This document shows positions 1 through 5,950 of a stretch of DNA of 8,285 nucleotides, in pieces. The notes beneath the pieces were generated by a model. It was not told the origin of the DNA. It ran no database searches and worked only from the letters and a program-made list of their open reading frames with translations. The translations under genes were made by a program, and so were the position numbers. This DNA is from Anaerolineaceae bacterium (lineage in GTDB: Bacteria > Chloroflexota > Anaerolineae > Anaerolineales > Anaerolineaceae): positions 1 to 8,285 of the forward strand of contig JACZIY010000815.1 of assembly GCA_014860845.1 (NCBI GenBank), given 5' to 3'. Position 1 is the first letter of the stretch. Each line of letters begins with the position of its first letter.

Positions 1-55
1 CAATGAACCCGGCCAGGAAACTCAACACAATCAGTCCAATGGTTAATTTTTTCAT
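1..55 (-). CDS. N-terminus of a secreted or membrane protein (partial, runs off the left edge)
   Basis: Only the first 18 codons are inside the window, reading MKKLTIGLIVLSFLAGFI on the minus strand. This is a typical signal peptide or N-terminal membrane anchor: two lysines, then an unbroken hydrophobic stretch. The chosen ATG (55-53) has GGAG six bases upstream. An in-frame ATG two codons earlier (61-59) abuts that GGAG and is too close to use it. The gene is divergent from the nurA operon, and a candidate promoter lies at 151-179. Too little is visible to say what the mature protein does. Confidence 0.6.
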   Translation of the reverse strand, partial: MKKLTIGLIVLSFLAGFI

Positions 56-150
56 TTTCATCTCCAAATCACCAATAAACAACGATGTTAACGTAATGCT
101 CATCTTTTGATTTAATTTTATGACATTTTAGATCATATTTACTTAACAAA

Positions 151-179
151 TTTGTAACCCCGCATGATATCAGAGTCAA
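151..179 (-). promoter_or_regulatory. Candidate sigma-70-type promoter for the left-edge gene
   Basis: On the minus strand, TTGACT (179-174) is followed after exactly 17 bases by TACAAA (156-151), giving 5/6 and 4/6 matches to the consensus. It would give an untranslated leader of about 90 nt before the start at 55. The region is AT-rich and non-coding. Assigned by eye only. Confidence 0.4.
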
Positions 180-241
180 GCACAAGTCTAAACAAATCCA
201 AAAATCCAGGCAAGAGACCCATTCGTGGGCAGATGTCTTTC

Positions 242-250
242 TGCTATAAT
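242..250 (+). promoter_or_regulatory. Extended -10 promoter of the nurA-herA operon
   Basis: TGCTATAAT at 242-250 is a perfect -10 hexamer (TATAAT, 245-250) with the TGN extension. The -35 position 17 bases upstream (222-227, TTCGTG) is poor, which fits an extended -10 promoter. The transcript would start near 257, leaving about 25 nt before the ATG at 282, with AAGGGG at 271-276 as ribosome binding site. No other promoter is evident before the three-gene operon. Confidence 0.6.
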
Positions 251-281
251 TCATCAATGATCAAGCAAAAAAGGGGTCAGC

Positions 282-1454
282 ATGCCCATTAATTTCCAGC
301 AAATCCGTTCAGCCATCCAGAAATTCGGTCAGGAAGCGCCTGCTCAGGCAAAATTACGGGAACAAAACCTGGAAACGGCACTTTCACTTCTCCGGCAATG
401 TAGCCAGGAAAGTGAACAATTACAGGAGAGTATTCAGCTGGCAATGATTGCCAATCCAGATTTACGTTGTGCTCTCCCAACCAGGGAACCTTTGGATTCC
501 TCTCACACAGCTACTCCTTTCACAGAACCCATCATCCTGCTGGCAGCGGACGGATCACAAATCATCCCCGATCAACACCTGGCCGTTCAATTTGGGGTCA
601 TCAATGTTGGCTTGATGCGTATGCAGACAGGTAGCACTCCGCGTGAAAGCATTGAAAGCGATCTGCTCTACGCACAGGATATTTTCAGCGAACAAGGTTA
701 TTTGGTCGGGGAAGAATTGATCGCCTTGCGACGGGATCATAAAGAACGCAGTCATCTACTGCAGGCAGCCTTGCAGGAAAACCAGACCGTCCTGACGCTG
801 ACCGATGGACCACTGGAACTGTTCCGCGAGGGACGAGAAACAGCAGAATATCAGAATCTACTCACAGACTATCTCAACATCCTGGCTGAAATGGCGCAGC
901 ATGCTGTTCTGACAGCCGGATATGTTGATAAACCGCGCAGTGACCTGCTCATTCGCACCCTGGAAATAACCATGTTGCCAGAAGATCGTCTCTCGGAAGC
1001 AGGACGTGTCCGGCAGTTACCAGGTATCACTGATGCGGATCTGTTCGGCCAGGTATTACAACCACAGCAGCGTTCTGCCATCTTCGGCTTGAATTCCAGC
1101 AGTGGCAAACGCTTCCATGGGCCATTGGCGATTCACTTTTTCTATCTCAATATCGGTCGTGAAAACAAACCGCAAATCGCCCGAGTGGAAATCCCCGCCT
1201 GGGTGCTCAGAAACCCGGAAAATATCGACCTCATCCATCATCACCTGCTGGATCAGTGCCAGATCATGGGCGTGAAAGCCTATCCATATATTCTGCACCG
1301 GGCACATGAGATCGCCCTGGTCAGTTATCAGGAGCGCCAGCATTTACTGGGATTGCTGCAGCAGACTTTACTCAATCAGGGATTAGAACCCGGGGATAAA
1401 TCCTCCAAACAGTATCATAAAGACCTAAGTGGAAAGACGAGGTATCGTAAATGA
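282..1454 (+). CDS. nurA: NurA-family DNA end-resection nuclease
   Basis: This is a 390-residue cytosolic protein of the NurA nuclease family, metal-dependent nucleases that work with the HerA translocase to resect DNA ends. The family pattern is visible. A first core strand carries Asp90 in AADGSQI. A second ends in LTDGPLE with Asp175. Then come GYVDKPRS (Asp216) and a C-terminal HRAHEIALVS segment (about 339-348) with the conserved late histidine, probably His342. An N-terminal helical region of about 75 residues rich in Gln and Glu precedes the core. The start is supported by AAGGGG five bases before the ATG and by the extended -10 at 242-250. The stop overlaps the next start as ATGA (1451-1454), so translation is probably coupled. 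The herA gene two places downstream confirms the family call. No frameshift or missing core motif is seen. Residue roles are inferred from archaeal NurA. The in vivo role here, housekeeping repair or defence, is not shown by the sequence. Confidence 0.9.
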   Translation: MPINFQQIRSAIQKFGQEAPAQAKLREQNLETALSLLRQCSQESEQLQESIQLAMIANPDLRCALPTREPLDSSHTATPFTEPIILLAADGSQIIPDQHLAVQFGVINVGLMRMQTGSTPRESIESDLLYAQDIFSEQGYLVGEELIALRRDHKERSHLLQAALQENQTVLTLTDGPLELFREGRETAEYQNLLTDYLNILAEMAQHAVLTAGYVDKPRSDLLIRTLEITMLPEDRLSEAGRVRQLPGITDADLFGQVLQPQQRSAIFGLNSSSGKRFHGPLAIHFFYLNIGRENKPQIARVEIPAWVLRNPENIDLIHHHLLDQCQIMGVKAYPYILHRAHEIALVSYQERQHLLGLLQQTLLNQGLEPGDKSSKQYHKDLSGKTRYRK

Positions 1455-2068
1455 ACACCAACCAGATTGGATTTCTGCTACGCGCCAGCACCAGCGATTG
1501 TATTGCAGGCTGCCGGGTGGCGTCTCTTGATTTACCACAGCTCGGTGGAATGGTGACCATACAACCATCCAGAGATTTACAGATCTTCGGTTTGATTTAT
1601 GACCTGCACATCGATGATGATGGGCTGGTGCGTCAACTGGTCACCACCGAACATATCAAACCAGAAGTCATCGCCGATAATCGCAACAATCGCACCGTCC
1701 CGGTGGAGATCAGCATTGTCTTCTGTGGCTATCAACAGCATGATGAGGTTTTTCATCTCCTGCCACCGCGTCCACCTTTGACACTGGATGAGGTCTATGT
1801 TTGTGATGTTCAACAACTGTGTACCTTTACTTCGGCGGCTCGCTTTGGTTATTTTCGACACATTCTCAGAGGGCAGGATTACCCGGTGGCGGAAATTCTG
1901 GCCAGCCATTTGAAACTGGCATCCCAGGCACATACCGCACAGCAGAACCCCAATTGGATCAATGCTGCCATACAGGAATTGATCGTGCTTTTACGGGATG
2001 ATTACGCCACCTTAATGAACGTTTTGGGTGCGCTGGCCGATGCAAAATTGACTCACGAGGAGGGCTGA
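1451..2068 (+). CDS. HAS-barrel protein without ATPase domain, between nurA and herA
   Basis: This 205-residue soluble protein does not match a named enzyme. Its N-terminal half looks like the HAS-barrel found at the N-terminus of HerA-type ATPases, and it can be aligned by eye with the HerA encoded just downstream. IGFLL (6-10) matches IGYVV. GGMVTIQPSRDLQIFGLIYDL (32-52, here split as GGMVTIQPS and IFGLIYDL) matches EGSFVVIEA and FYGLITDL. VPVEISIVFCGY (83-94) matches LPVHLSSLLHGQ. A Pro-rich segment (104-110, LPPRPPL) resembles the linker after HerA barrels. Residues from about 130 to 200 are predicted helical and end acidic. There is no Walker motif, membrane segment or obvious catalytic cluster. 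GAGG at 1439-1442 lies eight bases before the ATG, which overlaps the nurA stop by 4 nt. The herA gene starts one base after its stop. Inferred role: subunit or adaptor of the NurA-HerA machine. The HAS-barrel fold assignment is fairly secure; the function is not. Confidence 0.8.
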   Translation: MNTNQIGFLLRASTSDCIAGCRVASLDLPQLGGMVTIQPSRDLQIFGLIYDLHIDDDGLVRQLVTTEHIKPEVIADNRNNRTVPVEISIVFCGYQQHDEVFHLLPPRPPLTLDEVYVCDVQQLCTFTSAARFGYFRHILRGQDYPVAEILASHLKLASQAHTAQQNPNWINAAIQELIVLLRDDYATLMNVLGALADAKLTHEEG

Positions 2069-2069
2069 G

Positions 2070-3782
2070 ATGGCGATCAAACCTGGCATGAACATTGGTT
2101 ATGTGGTGGGTGGTGGGCTTAAAAATAATCTCAACATCCGGCTGACCGTTCCTTCCCATGAAGTGCAGGAAGGCAGCTTTGTGGTCATAGAAGCTGGCAA
2201 CGATAACTTTTACGGACTGATCACAGATCTGCAGCTCGGCAGCACCGATCCGCGTTTTGCTGATGAGCAGAGCGAAAACCGCCTGCCAGTTCACTTATCC
2301 AGCCTGCTGCACGGGCAGACGCTCTTCACCAATCTTGAGGTCATGCCCATGTTGATGCTTGATCGTGGACCTGATCCCGGTTCACCGGAATACCCTGCTT
2401 GGCGAGCACAAAATCCTGACGATGAAACCCGTGCCAAACCAGTCAAAACCATCCCCGCCCACCACGCCATTACCCGGGCTGCTCATGCCGGCGACGTGGC
2501 GCAGATCTTCGGAGATCCGGAGAAGAAGGGTAATTTTGTGGTGGGTACTACCCGCGAACAAAACCACCCGGTCGTTCTCAACCTGGAGAAATTTGTGCAG
2601 CGCTCCTCCGGAATCTTTGGTGCCACCGGTACCGGCAAATCTTTCCTTACTCGAATTATCCTTTCCGGAATGATCCACCATGACCTGGCATCCCTGCTGG
2701 TTTTCGACATGCACAACGAGTACGGTTACGACGATACGTCTTCGGATACCAACCAGAAAGTAGCCGGTTTGCGTACAAAATTCCCACTCAAGGTCAAAGT
2801 GGTCGGTCTGGGCGCTGGTTCTACCATCCGTGGCAAAAGTGCGGATTTCAATCTACAGCTGGCGGAGTCTGACATTGCACCCGAAGACATTCTTATGCTT
2901 TCCCGTGAATTAAATCTGCGCGAGACCACCGCTGCCACCCTGGATGCCCTGGTGCACGCCTTCGGGGAAAAACGCTGGTTTCATGAGTTCAAACAACTGA
3001 AAAATGGCGCTATGATCGAAAATGATGATGGCAAAAAAGTTCCTGCCCTGGACAGTGTAGCTTTTTGGGCAAATCAAAATGGAATGAACGCTATAGCCGC
3101 AGAAGCCCTGCATACCAAAATGAACCGCATATTCAATCTGCCTTACATCAGCCAGAATCCTCCCGGGCAACCCTTGCAGGACATCATCCACTACCTGGAA
3201 CAGGGCAAGCACATCATTCTCTCCTTTGGAGATTTCGAACGCGATCTGGACTATTTGTTGGTTACCAATCTGTTGACTAGAAAAATTCGCAAATCCTGGG
3301 AGGAAAAAACCAACACCTTCCGTGGTGGCAAAAACAGCCAGGCGCCGCGCCCGCTGGTGATCGTCGTTGAGGAAGCCCATAAACTTCTCAACCGAGAAAT
3401 GTCCGCCCAGACTACATTCAGCACCATCGCCCGGGAGATGCGCAAATACTATGTCACCCTATTGATCATCGACCAACGTCCCTCTCAGATCTATGATGAA
3501 GTCATGTCGCAACTGGGCACCCGCATCAGTGGCTGGCTGGGGGATGATGACGACATCTCCTCTGTTCTCTCCGGTCTGGCAGGTCGGGATGCCTTACGGG
3601 GCATGCTTTCCCGTTTGCAGCCCAAAGAGGAAGTGCTCATGCTGGGTTGGGGCATCCCCATGCCCATTCCCCTGCACTCACGGCGGTACGATCAGAAATT
3701 CTGGAATGAATTGCTCGGCAAGTCAGATGTCACAACCAAATCCACCGACGACCTGATCAAATCCCTGGGTTTTGATGCCTGA
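2070..3782 (+). CDS. herA: HerA-type hexameric DNA translocase (HAS-barrel plus DUF87 ATPase)
   Basis: This 570-residue HerA/FtsK-superfamily ATPase is expected to form a hexameric ring that pumps duplex DNA and drives the NurA nuclease. Residues 9-100 form the N-terminal HAS-barrel. Walker A is GATGTGKS (184-191). Walker B is VIVVEEAH (430-437), with the acidic pair Glu434-Glu435 in place of the more usual DE. A following IIDQRPSQI segment (466-474, Arg470) and SQLGTRISGWL are the HerA sensor and arginine-finger region. The C-terminus (about 525-570) carries LGWGIPMPIPLHSRRY, like the substrate-facing tail of HerA proteins. Length is within the usual 500-620 range. Start: GAGGAGGG at 2057-2064 lies inside the end of the upstream gene, five bases before the ATG. 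The one-base gap implies coupled expression with the HAS-barrel protein. No truncation is seen. FtsK itself is excluded by the lack of membrane and gamma domains and by the nurA neighbour. Confidence 0.93.
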   Translation: MAIKPGMNIGYVVGGGLKNNLNIRLTVPSHEVQEGSFVVIEAGNDNFYGLITDLQLGSTDPRFADEQSENRLPVHLSSLLHGQTLFTNLEVMPMLMLDRGPDPGSPEYPAWRAQNPDDETRAKPVKTIPAHHAITRAAHAGDVAQIFGDPEKKGNFVVGTTREQNHPVVLNLEKFVQRSSGIFGATGTGKSFLTRIILSGMIHHDLASLLVFDMHNEYGYDDTSSDTNQKVAGLRTKFPLKVKVVGLGAGSTIRGKSADFNLQLAESDIAPEDILMLSRELNLRETTAATLDALVHAFGEKRWFHEFKQLKNGAMIENDDGKKVPALDSVAFWANQNGMNAIAAEALHTKMNRIFNLPYISQNPPGQPLQDIIHYLEQGKHIILSFGDFERDLDYLLVTNLLTRKIRKSWEEKTNTFRGGKNSQAPRPLVIVVEEAHKLLNREMSAQTTFSTIAREMRKYYVTLLIIDQRPSQIYDEVMSQLGTRISGWLGDDDDISSVLSGLAGRDALRGMLSRLQPKEEVLMLGWGIPMPIPLHSRRYDQKFWNELLGKSDVTTKSTDDLIKSLGFDA

Positions 3783-3790
3783 TACCATTT

Positions 3791-3821
3791 CGTACGGGCG
3801 GGTTCAGAACCCGCCCGTACG
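3791..3821. repeat. Perfect 14-bp-stem palindrome after herA (REP-like, possible 3' end structure)
   Basis: CGTACGGGCGGGTT (3791-3804) is separated by the three-base loop CAG from its exact reverse complement (3808-3821). The stem begins nine bases after the herA stop. No T-run follows, so it is not a standard intrinsic terminator, though it could stabilise the mRNA 3' end. Its GC-rich form and intergenic site, next to a second palindromic element, suggest an interspersed REP-type repeat. Copy number in the genome cannot be seen from here. Confidence 0.75.
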
Positions 3822-3838
3822 CGCATTGTTCGTCACAT

Positions 3839-3915
3839 GTAGGGGCAGCAGCTTGTCCCTGCCCTGGCTTGTCCCTGCCCCGTGGTTTGGGGTAAGGACG
3901 AGCCGTTACCCCTAC
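3839..3915. repeat. 77-bp intergenic element bounded by GTAGGGG and CCCCTAC
   Basis: The element opens with GTAGGGG (3839-3845) and closes with the exact reverse complement CCCCTAC (3909-3915). A second, inner inverted repeat, GGGGTAA (3889-3895) and TTACCCC (3906-3912), shares the right arm, so two alternative folds are possible. The centre contains two 16-nt tandem copies. It has no coding potential and no transposase. It looks like a small non-autonomous palindromic repeat of the sort common between genes in Anaerolineae. That family link is inference. Confidence 0.55.
3851..3882. repeat. Two 16-nt tandem copies inside the 77-bp element
   Basis: Copy 1 (3851-3866) is GCTTGTCCCTGCCCTG and copy 2 (3867-3882) is GCTTGTCCCTGCCCCG. 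They differ at one position and lie directly end to end. GGGCAG at 3843-3848 is complementary to the CTGCCC in either copy, so the left arm could pair with copy 1 or copy 2. This suggests the element grew by slippage or local duplication. Confidence 0.7.
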
Positions 3916-3931
3916 CGATATCCATCGTAAA

Positions 3932-3965
3932 TCTCTCCCCGGTCGCCTGTCTCCCATCCCCCATC
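3932..3965. repeat. C-rich (minus-strand G-rich) degenerate tract
   Basis: This stretch has C-runs at 3937-3940, 3953-3955 and 3958-3962 separated by TCT, CTGTCT and AT spacers. On the minus strand it reads as degenerate GGGAGA / GATGGG units. It resembles the low-complexity purine-rich spacers of Chloroflexota genomes. No gene or clear stem is seen in it. Confidence 0.35.
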
Positions 3966-3986
3966 TTTTTAGCCTTAAGCTAAAAA
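3966..3986 (+). terminator. AT-rich hairpin upstream of the lipoprotein promoter
   Basis: TTTTTAGC (3966-3973) pairs perfectly with GCTAAAAA (3979-3986) around a five-base loop, CTTAA. Read in either direction the stem ends in a T- or A-run, so it could act as a weak terminator for transcripts leaving the herA operon. It sits immediately upstream of a promoter candidate, so it may instead be part of that control region. The stem is only three G/C-containing pairs strong at its apex. Confidence 0.35.
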
Positions 3987-3987
3987 T

Positions 3988-4016
3988 TTGTATTCTCTAC
4001 AAAACTTATATACAAT
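3988..4016 (+). promoter_or_regulatory. Candidate promoter of the lipoprotein gene
   Basis: TTGTAT (3988-3993) and TACAAT (4011-4016) are spaced by exactly 17 bases. The -10 matches consensus at 5/6, the -35 at only 3/6. The predicted start near 4023 leaves a leader of about 30 nt containing AGGAG (4042-4046), six bases before the ATG at 4053. This suggests the lipoprotein gene is transcribed separately from the herA operon. Confidence 0.45.
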
Positions 4017-4052
4017 CATAGATAATTACCAATCCCCCACCAGGAGAACCTG

Positions 4053-5462
4053 ATGCGTGAAAAAAAACAAATCCTTTTAGCTGTCGTGATAATTCTCCTC
4101 ACTTCTTTGGCTTGCTCATTACCCTTCAACACTGGTGGACCTACGCCAGAGGAGATTTCTGAAACCGCAGCAGCAGCGATTTCAGCCACCATAACAGCCA
4201 TGGCTCCGGAGGAAGCACCCACAGCCATAACCGAACCAGAGACTCCCGACAGCACTCCTTTACCAGCCACAGATCCAACAACAATTATCAAATCCAGACC
4301 GGATGAGCTAAGACTGGCGATTGTTGATTCTGAACACAACCTGTACACCTGGCAGGAAGGTGGAAGTCAGAATCTAATTGTCAATAAAGGCGATGTCTCC
4401 CAAGCTGTCCTTTCCCCCGATGGGGAATGGATTGTTTTCACCCGCATTTCTCCAGATGGAATTGACATCAGTCTATGGGCAATCCGCTTTGATGGCAGAG
4501 AACAAAAAAATCTTGTCAGTCATGTGGATTTCGTAGGAATGCCACTTCATCCCGATCTTGTAGATCTCTCCACAATTCTAACTGTTGCTCCGCATATGAT
4601 CAAATTCATACCCGGCACCCACACGGTTGTCTTTAATACCTATCCTCAATTTGATGCTCCTGGATTTTTAGATAACAAGGATCTCTATTACATTGATGTG
4701 GACACGGCTGAACGGCGTGCATTCTTATCACCCGGACAGGCAGGCCAATTTTACTTCAGTCCGGATGGTACACAGATGGCATTGGTCACCCCGGATCGCA
4801 TTGATTTGTTGAACACGGATGGCAGTAATCGCAGGATTGGTGTTTTATCCTATTCCTTCGTATATACCTATAGTGAATATGCCTACCATGCCGTCCCTGT
4901 CTGGTCACCAGATAGCAGCTACCTGCGCGTGGGTATTCCACCACAGGATCCTTTAGGGGATCCTACTGCTCCTGTCAATATTTACCATATCCCAACAGAT
5001 GGTTCTCTGGCAACTTTGCTCACTTCTGTTGTCGTAGCCCCATTGGATAATGTGATTCTCGCACCGGATATAAATCATTTTACCTATAAAGAACAAATCG
5101 GCGACCCGGCTGAAAACCTGTATTCTTTGAAATTCACTGATCTCTCCGGTTCAACACCCGTTGAATTCACTACGGGTTCACTTGGTTTTGGTGCCTGGGC
5201 TCTTGATTCAAGTCATTTTTATTTCATCAACTGGAATCCGCGCGAGATCTTCATCGGTCAAGTAGGAATACCAGGAGTAATTGTCCTGGATGTAAATCCA
5301 GCAATGAACTTCTCCTGGATCACATCGGATCGTTTTTTGTTTATTTATCAATCCGGAACAAATTACCAGCTCAGGATGGGTACTTTATCGACGTCCAGTG
5401 TGGAAATTGCTGACCTGGGTTCGGGATTGGGCAACCCAATGTATGATTTCGTCAGTCCATAA
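4053..5462 (+). CDS. Lipoprotein with WD40/TolB-like beta-propeller repeats
   Basis: This 469-residue protein is predicted to be exported and lipid-anchored. It has an N-terminal MREKK, a hydrophobic core (7-20) and Cys21 after SLA, which is a near-lipobox. Residues 22-82 form a low-complexity linker rich in Thr, Pro, Ala and Glu, beginning TPEEISETAAAA, which would hold the folded domain off the membrane. Residues 86-469 form a beta-propeller-like domain with PD40-type units: LSPDGEWIVFTR (120-131), FSPDGTQMALVT (235-246), VWSPDSSYLRVG (283-294), and degenerate ones near 336-345 and 380-392. Short IYHIPTDG and LLNTDGS turns follow the units. Such domains usually bind proteins or ligands; no catalytic residues are evident. 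The start has AGGAG at 4042-4046 and its own promoter candidate. The gene is monocistronic and ends at a terminator shared with the convergent DUF212 gene. Specific function unknown. Confidence 0.85.
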   Translation: MREKKQILLAVVIILLTSLACSLPFNTGGPTPEEISETAAAAISATITAMAPEEAPTAITEPETPDSTPLPATDPTTIIKSRPDELRLAIVDSEHNLYTWQEGGSQNLIVNKGDVSQAVLSPDGEWIVFTRISPDGIDISLWAIRFDGREQKNLVSHVDFVGMPLHPDLVDLSTILTVAPHMIKFIPGTHTVVFNTYPQFDAPGFLDNKDLYYIDVDTAERRAFLSPGQAGQFYFSPDGTQMALVTPDRIDLLNTDGSNRRIGVLSYSFVYTYSEYAYHAVPVWSPDSSYLRVGIPPQDPLGDPTAPVNIYHIPTDGSLATLLTSVVVAPLDNVILAPDINHFTYKEQIGDPAENLYSLKFTDLSGSTPVEFTTGSLGFGAWALDSSHFYFINWNPREIFIGQVGIPGVIVLDVNPAMNFSWITSDRFLFIYQSGTNYQLRMGTLSTSSVEIADLGSGLGNPMYDFVSP

Positions 5463-5469
5463 TTAACTG

Positions 5470-5501
5470 AAAAAAACTCCTGAAATTCTTCAGAATTTTT
5501 T
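5470..5501. terminator. Bidirectional intrinsic terminator between convergent genes
   Basis: An A7 run (5470-5476) and a T6 run (5496-5501) flank a hairpin: CTGAA (5480-5484), loop ATTC, TTCAG (5489-5493). A competing stem, AAATTC (5483-5488) with GAATTT (5493-5498), uses the same bases. On the plus strand the T-run follows for the lipoprotein gene. On the minus strand the complement of the A-run gives a T7 tail for the DUF212 gene. The stems are short and A/T-rich, so strength is uncertain. Confidence 0.6.
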
Positions 5502-5503
5502 CA

Positions 5504-5950
5504 TTACCAGATATACCAGACGGTCAGCGCTACTGCCACACCAAGAATGATGCCCCCTACCACCTGTGCGGGTGTATGCCCCAATACCTCTTTTAGTTTT
5601 TCAATCTCAATCGGTTCTCCATGTAGAAATTCTTCAAACAATTGATTAATTTTCTGGGCATGGATGCCTGCCTGCCGGCGCACACCTGAGGCATCATAAA
5701 CCACAATCATGGTAATGGCAAATGCTATCGCAAAAATAGCCGAATCAAAGCCATAATTCAACCCTGTAGATAGGGTTACAGACACCATTAACGAGGAATG
5801 GGTACTCGGCATTCCGCCGCTGCTAAACCATAATCCCCAATTGATACGGCGGTTGAGTAAATATTCCATCGGTACTTTCAGAAACTGGCCAAAAAACCAG
5901 CTGATCAAACCGGCAAATAAAACCTGATTTCTTAGTAGCTCTTCACCCAT
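5504..5950 (-). CDS. Divergent PAP2 family (DUF212) integral membrane protein
   Basis: This 148-residue membrane protein belongs to the DUF212 / divergent PAP2 family, relatives of phosphatidic acid phosphatases. Its diagnostic blocks are all present: SGGMPSTHSS (44-53), YDASGVRRQAGIHAQ (85-99) and LKEVLGHTPAQVVGGIILG (in pieces, 119-137). PSTH stands where classical PAP2 enzymes have PSGH. Hydrophobic segments fall at about 8-24, 54-66, 68-86 and 128-147. The length is normal for the family. A phosphatase activity on a lipid or isoprenyl phosphate is plausible but unproven for this family. The start codon shares one base with the xseB stop (TAATG, 5952-5948) and has no strong Shine-Dalgarno, so translation is probably coupled to xseB. 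The gene is last in the xseA-xseB operon and convergent with the lipoprotein gene. I see no functional reason for the pairing with ExoVII. Confidence 0.9.
   Translation of the reverse strand: MGEELLRNQVLFAGLISWFFGQFLKVPMEYLLNRRINWGLWFSSGGMPSTHSSLMVSVTLSTGLNYGFDSAIFAIAFAITMIVVYDASGVRRQAGIHAQKINQLFEEFLHGEPIEIEKLKEVLGHTPAQVVGGIILGVAVALTVWYIW

Noticed and set aside
69..257. 62-residue minus-strand open frame
   Set aside because: It lies across the divergent promoter region, has no usable ribosome binding site, and its composition (many Cys, Trp and Lys with no motif) is not protein-like. It also covers both promoter candidates.
62..281. tRNA, small RNA or riboswitch in the left divergent spacer
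   Set aside because: I found no cloverleaf, conserved aptamer core or strong stem. The spacer is AT-rich and is accounted for by the two promoter candidates.
2910..3380. 156-residue minus-strand open frame inside herA
   Set aside because: It is antisense to the conserved ATPase core of HerA, which explains the base pattern. No family motif is seen in the translation.
3851..3882. Tandem 16-nt repeats as a CRISPR remnant
   Set aside because: The copies are directly adjacent without spacers, too short, and lie inside an inverted-repeat element. No cas gene is present.
3757..3957. 66-residue minus-strand frame over the repeat spacer
   Set aside because: It is made from the palindromic elements and the herA end; the Arg/Pro/Gly-rich translation is a by-product of GC-rich repeats.
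4943..4963. GGATCC direct/palindromic pair inside the lipoprotein gene
   Set aside because: Two short restriction-site-like hexamers within coding sequence, explained by Asp-Pro codons; chance occurrence is likely.
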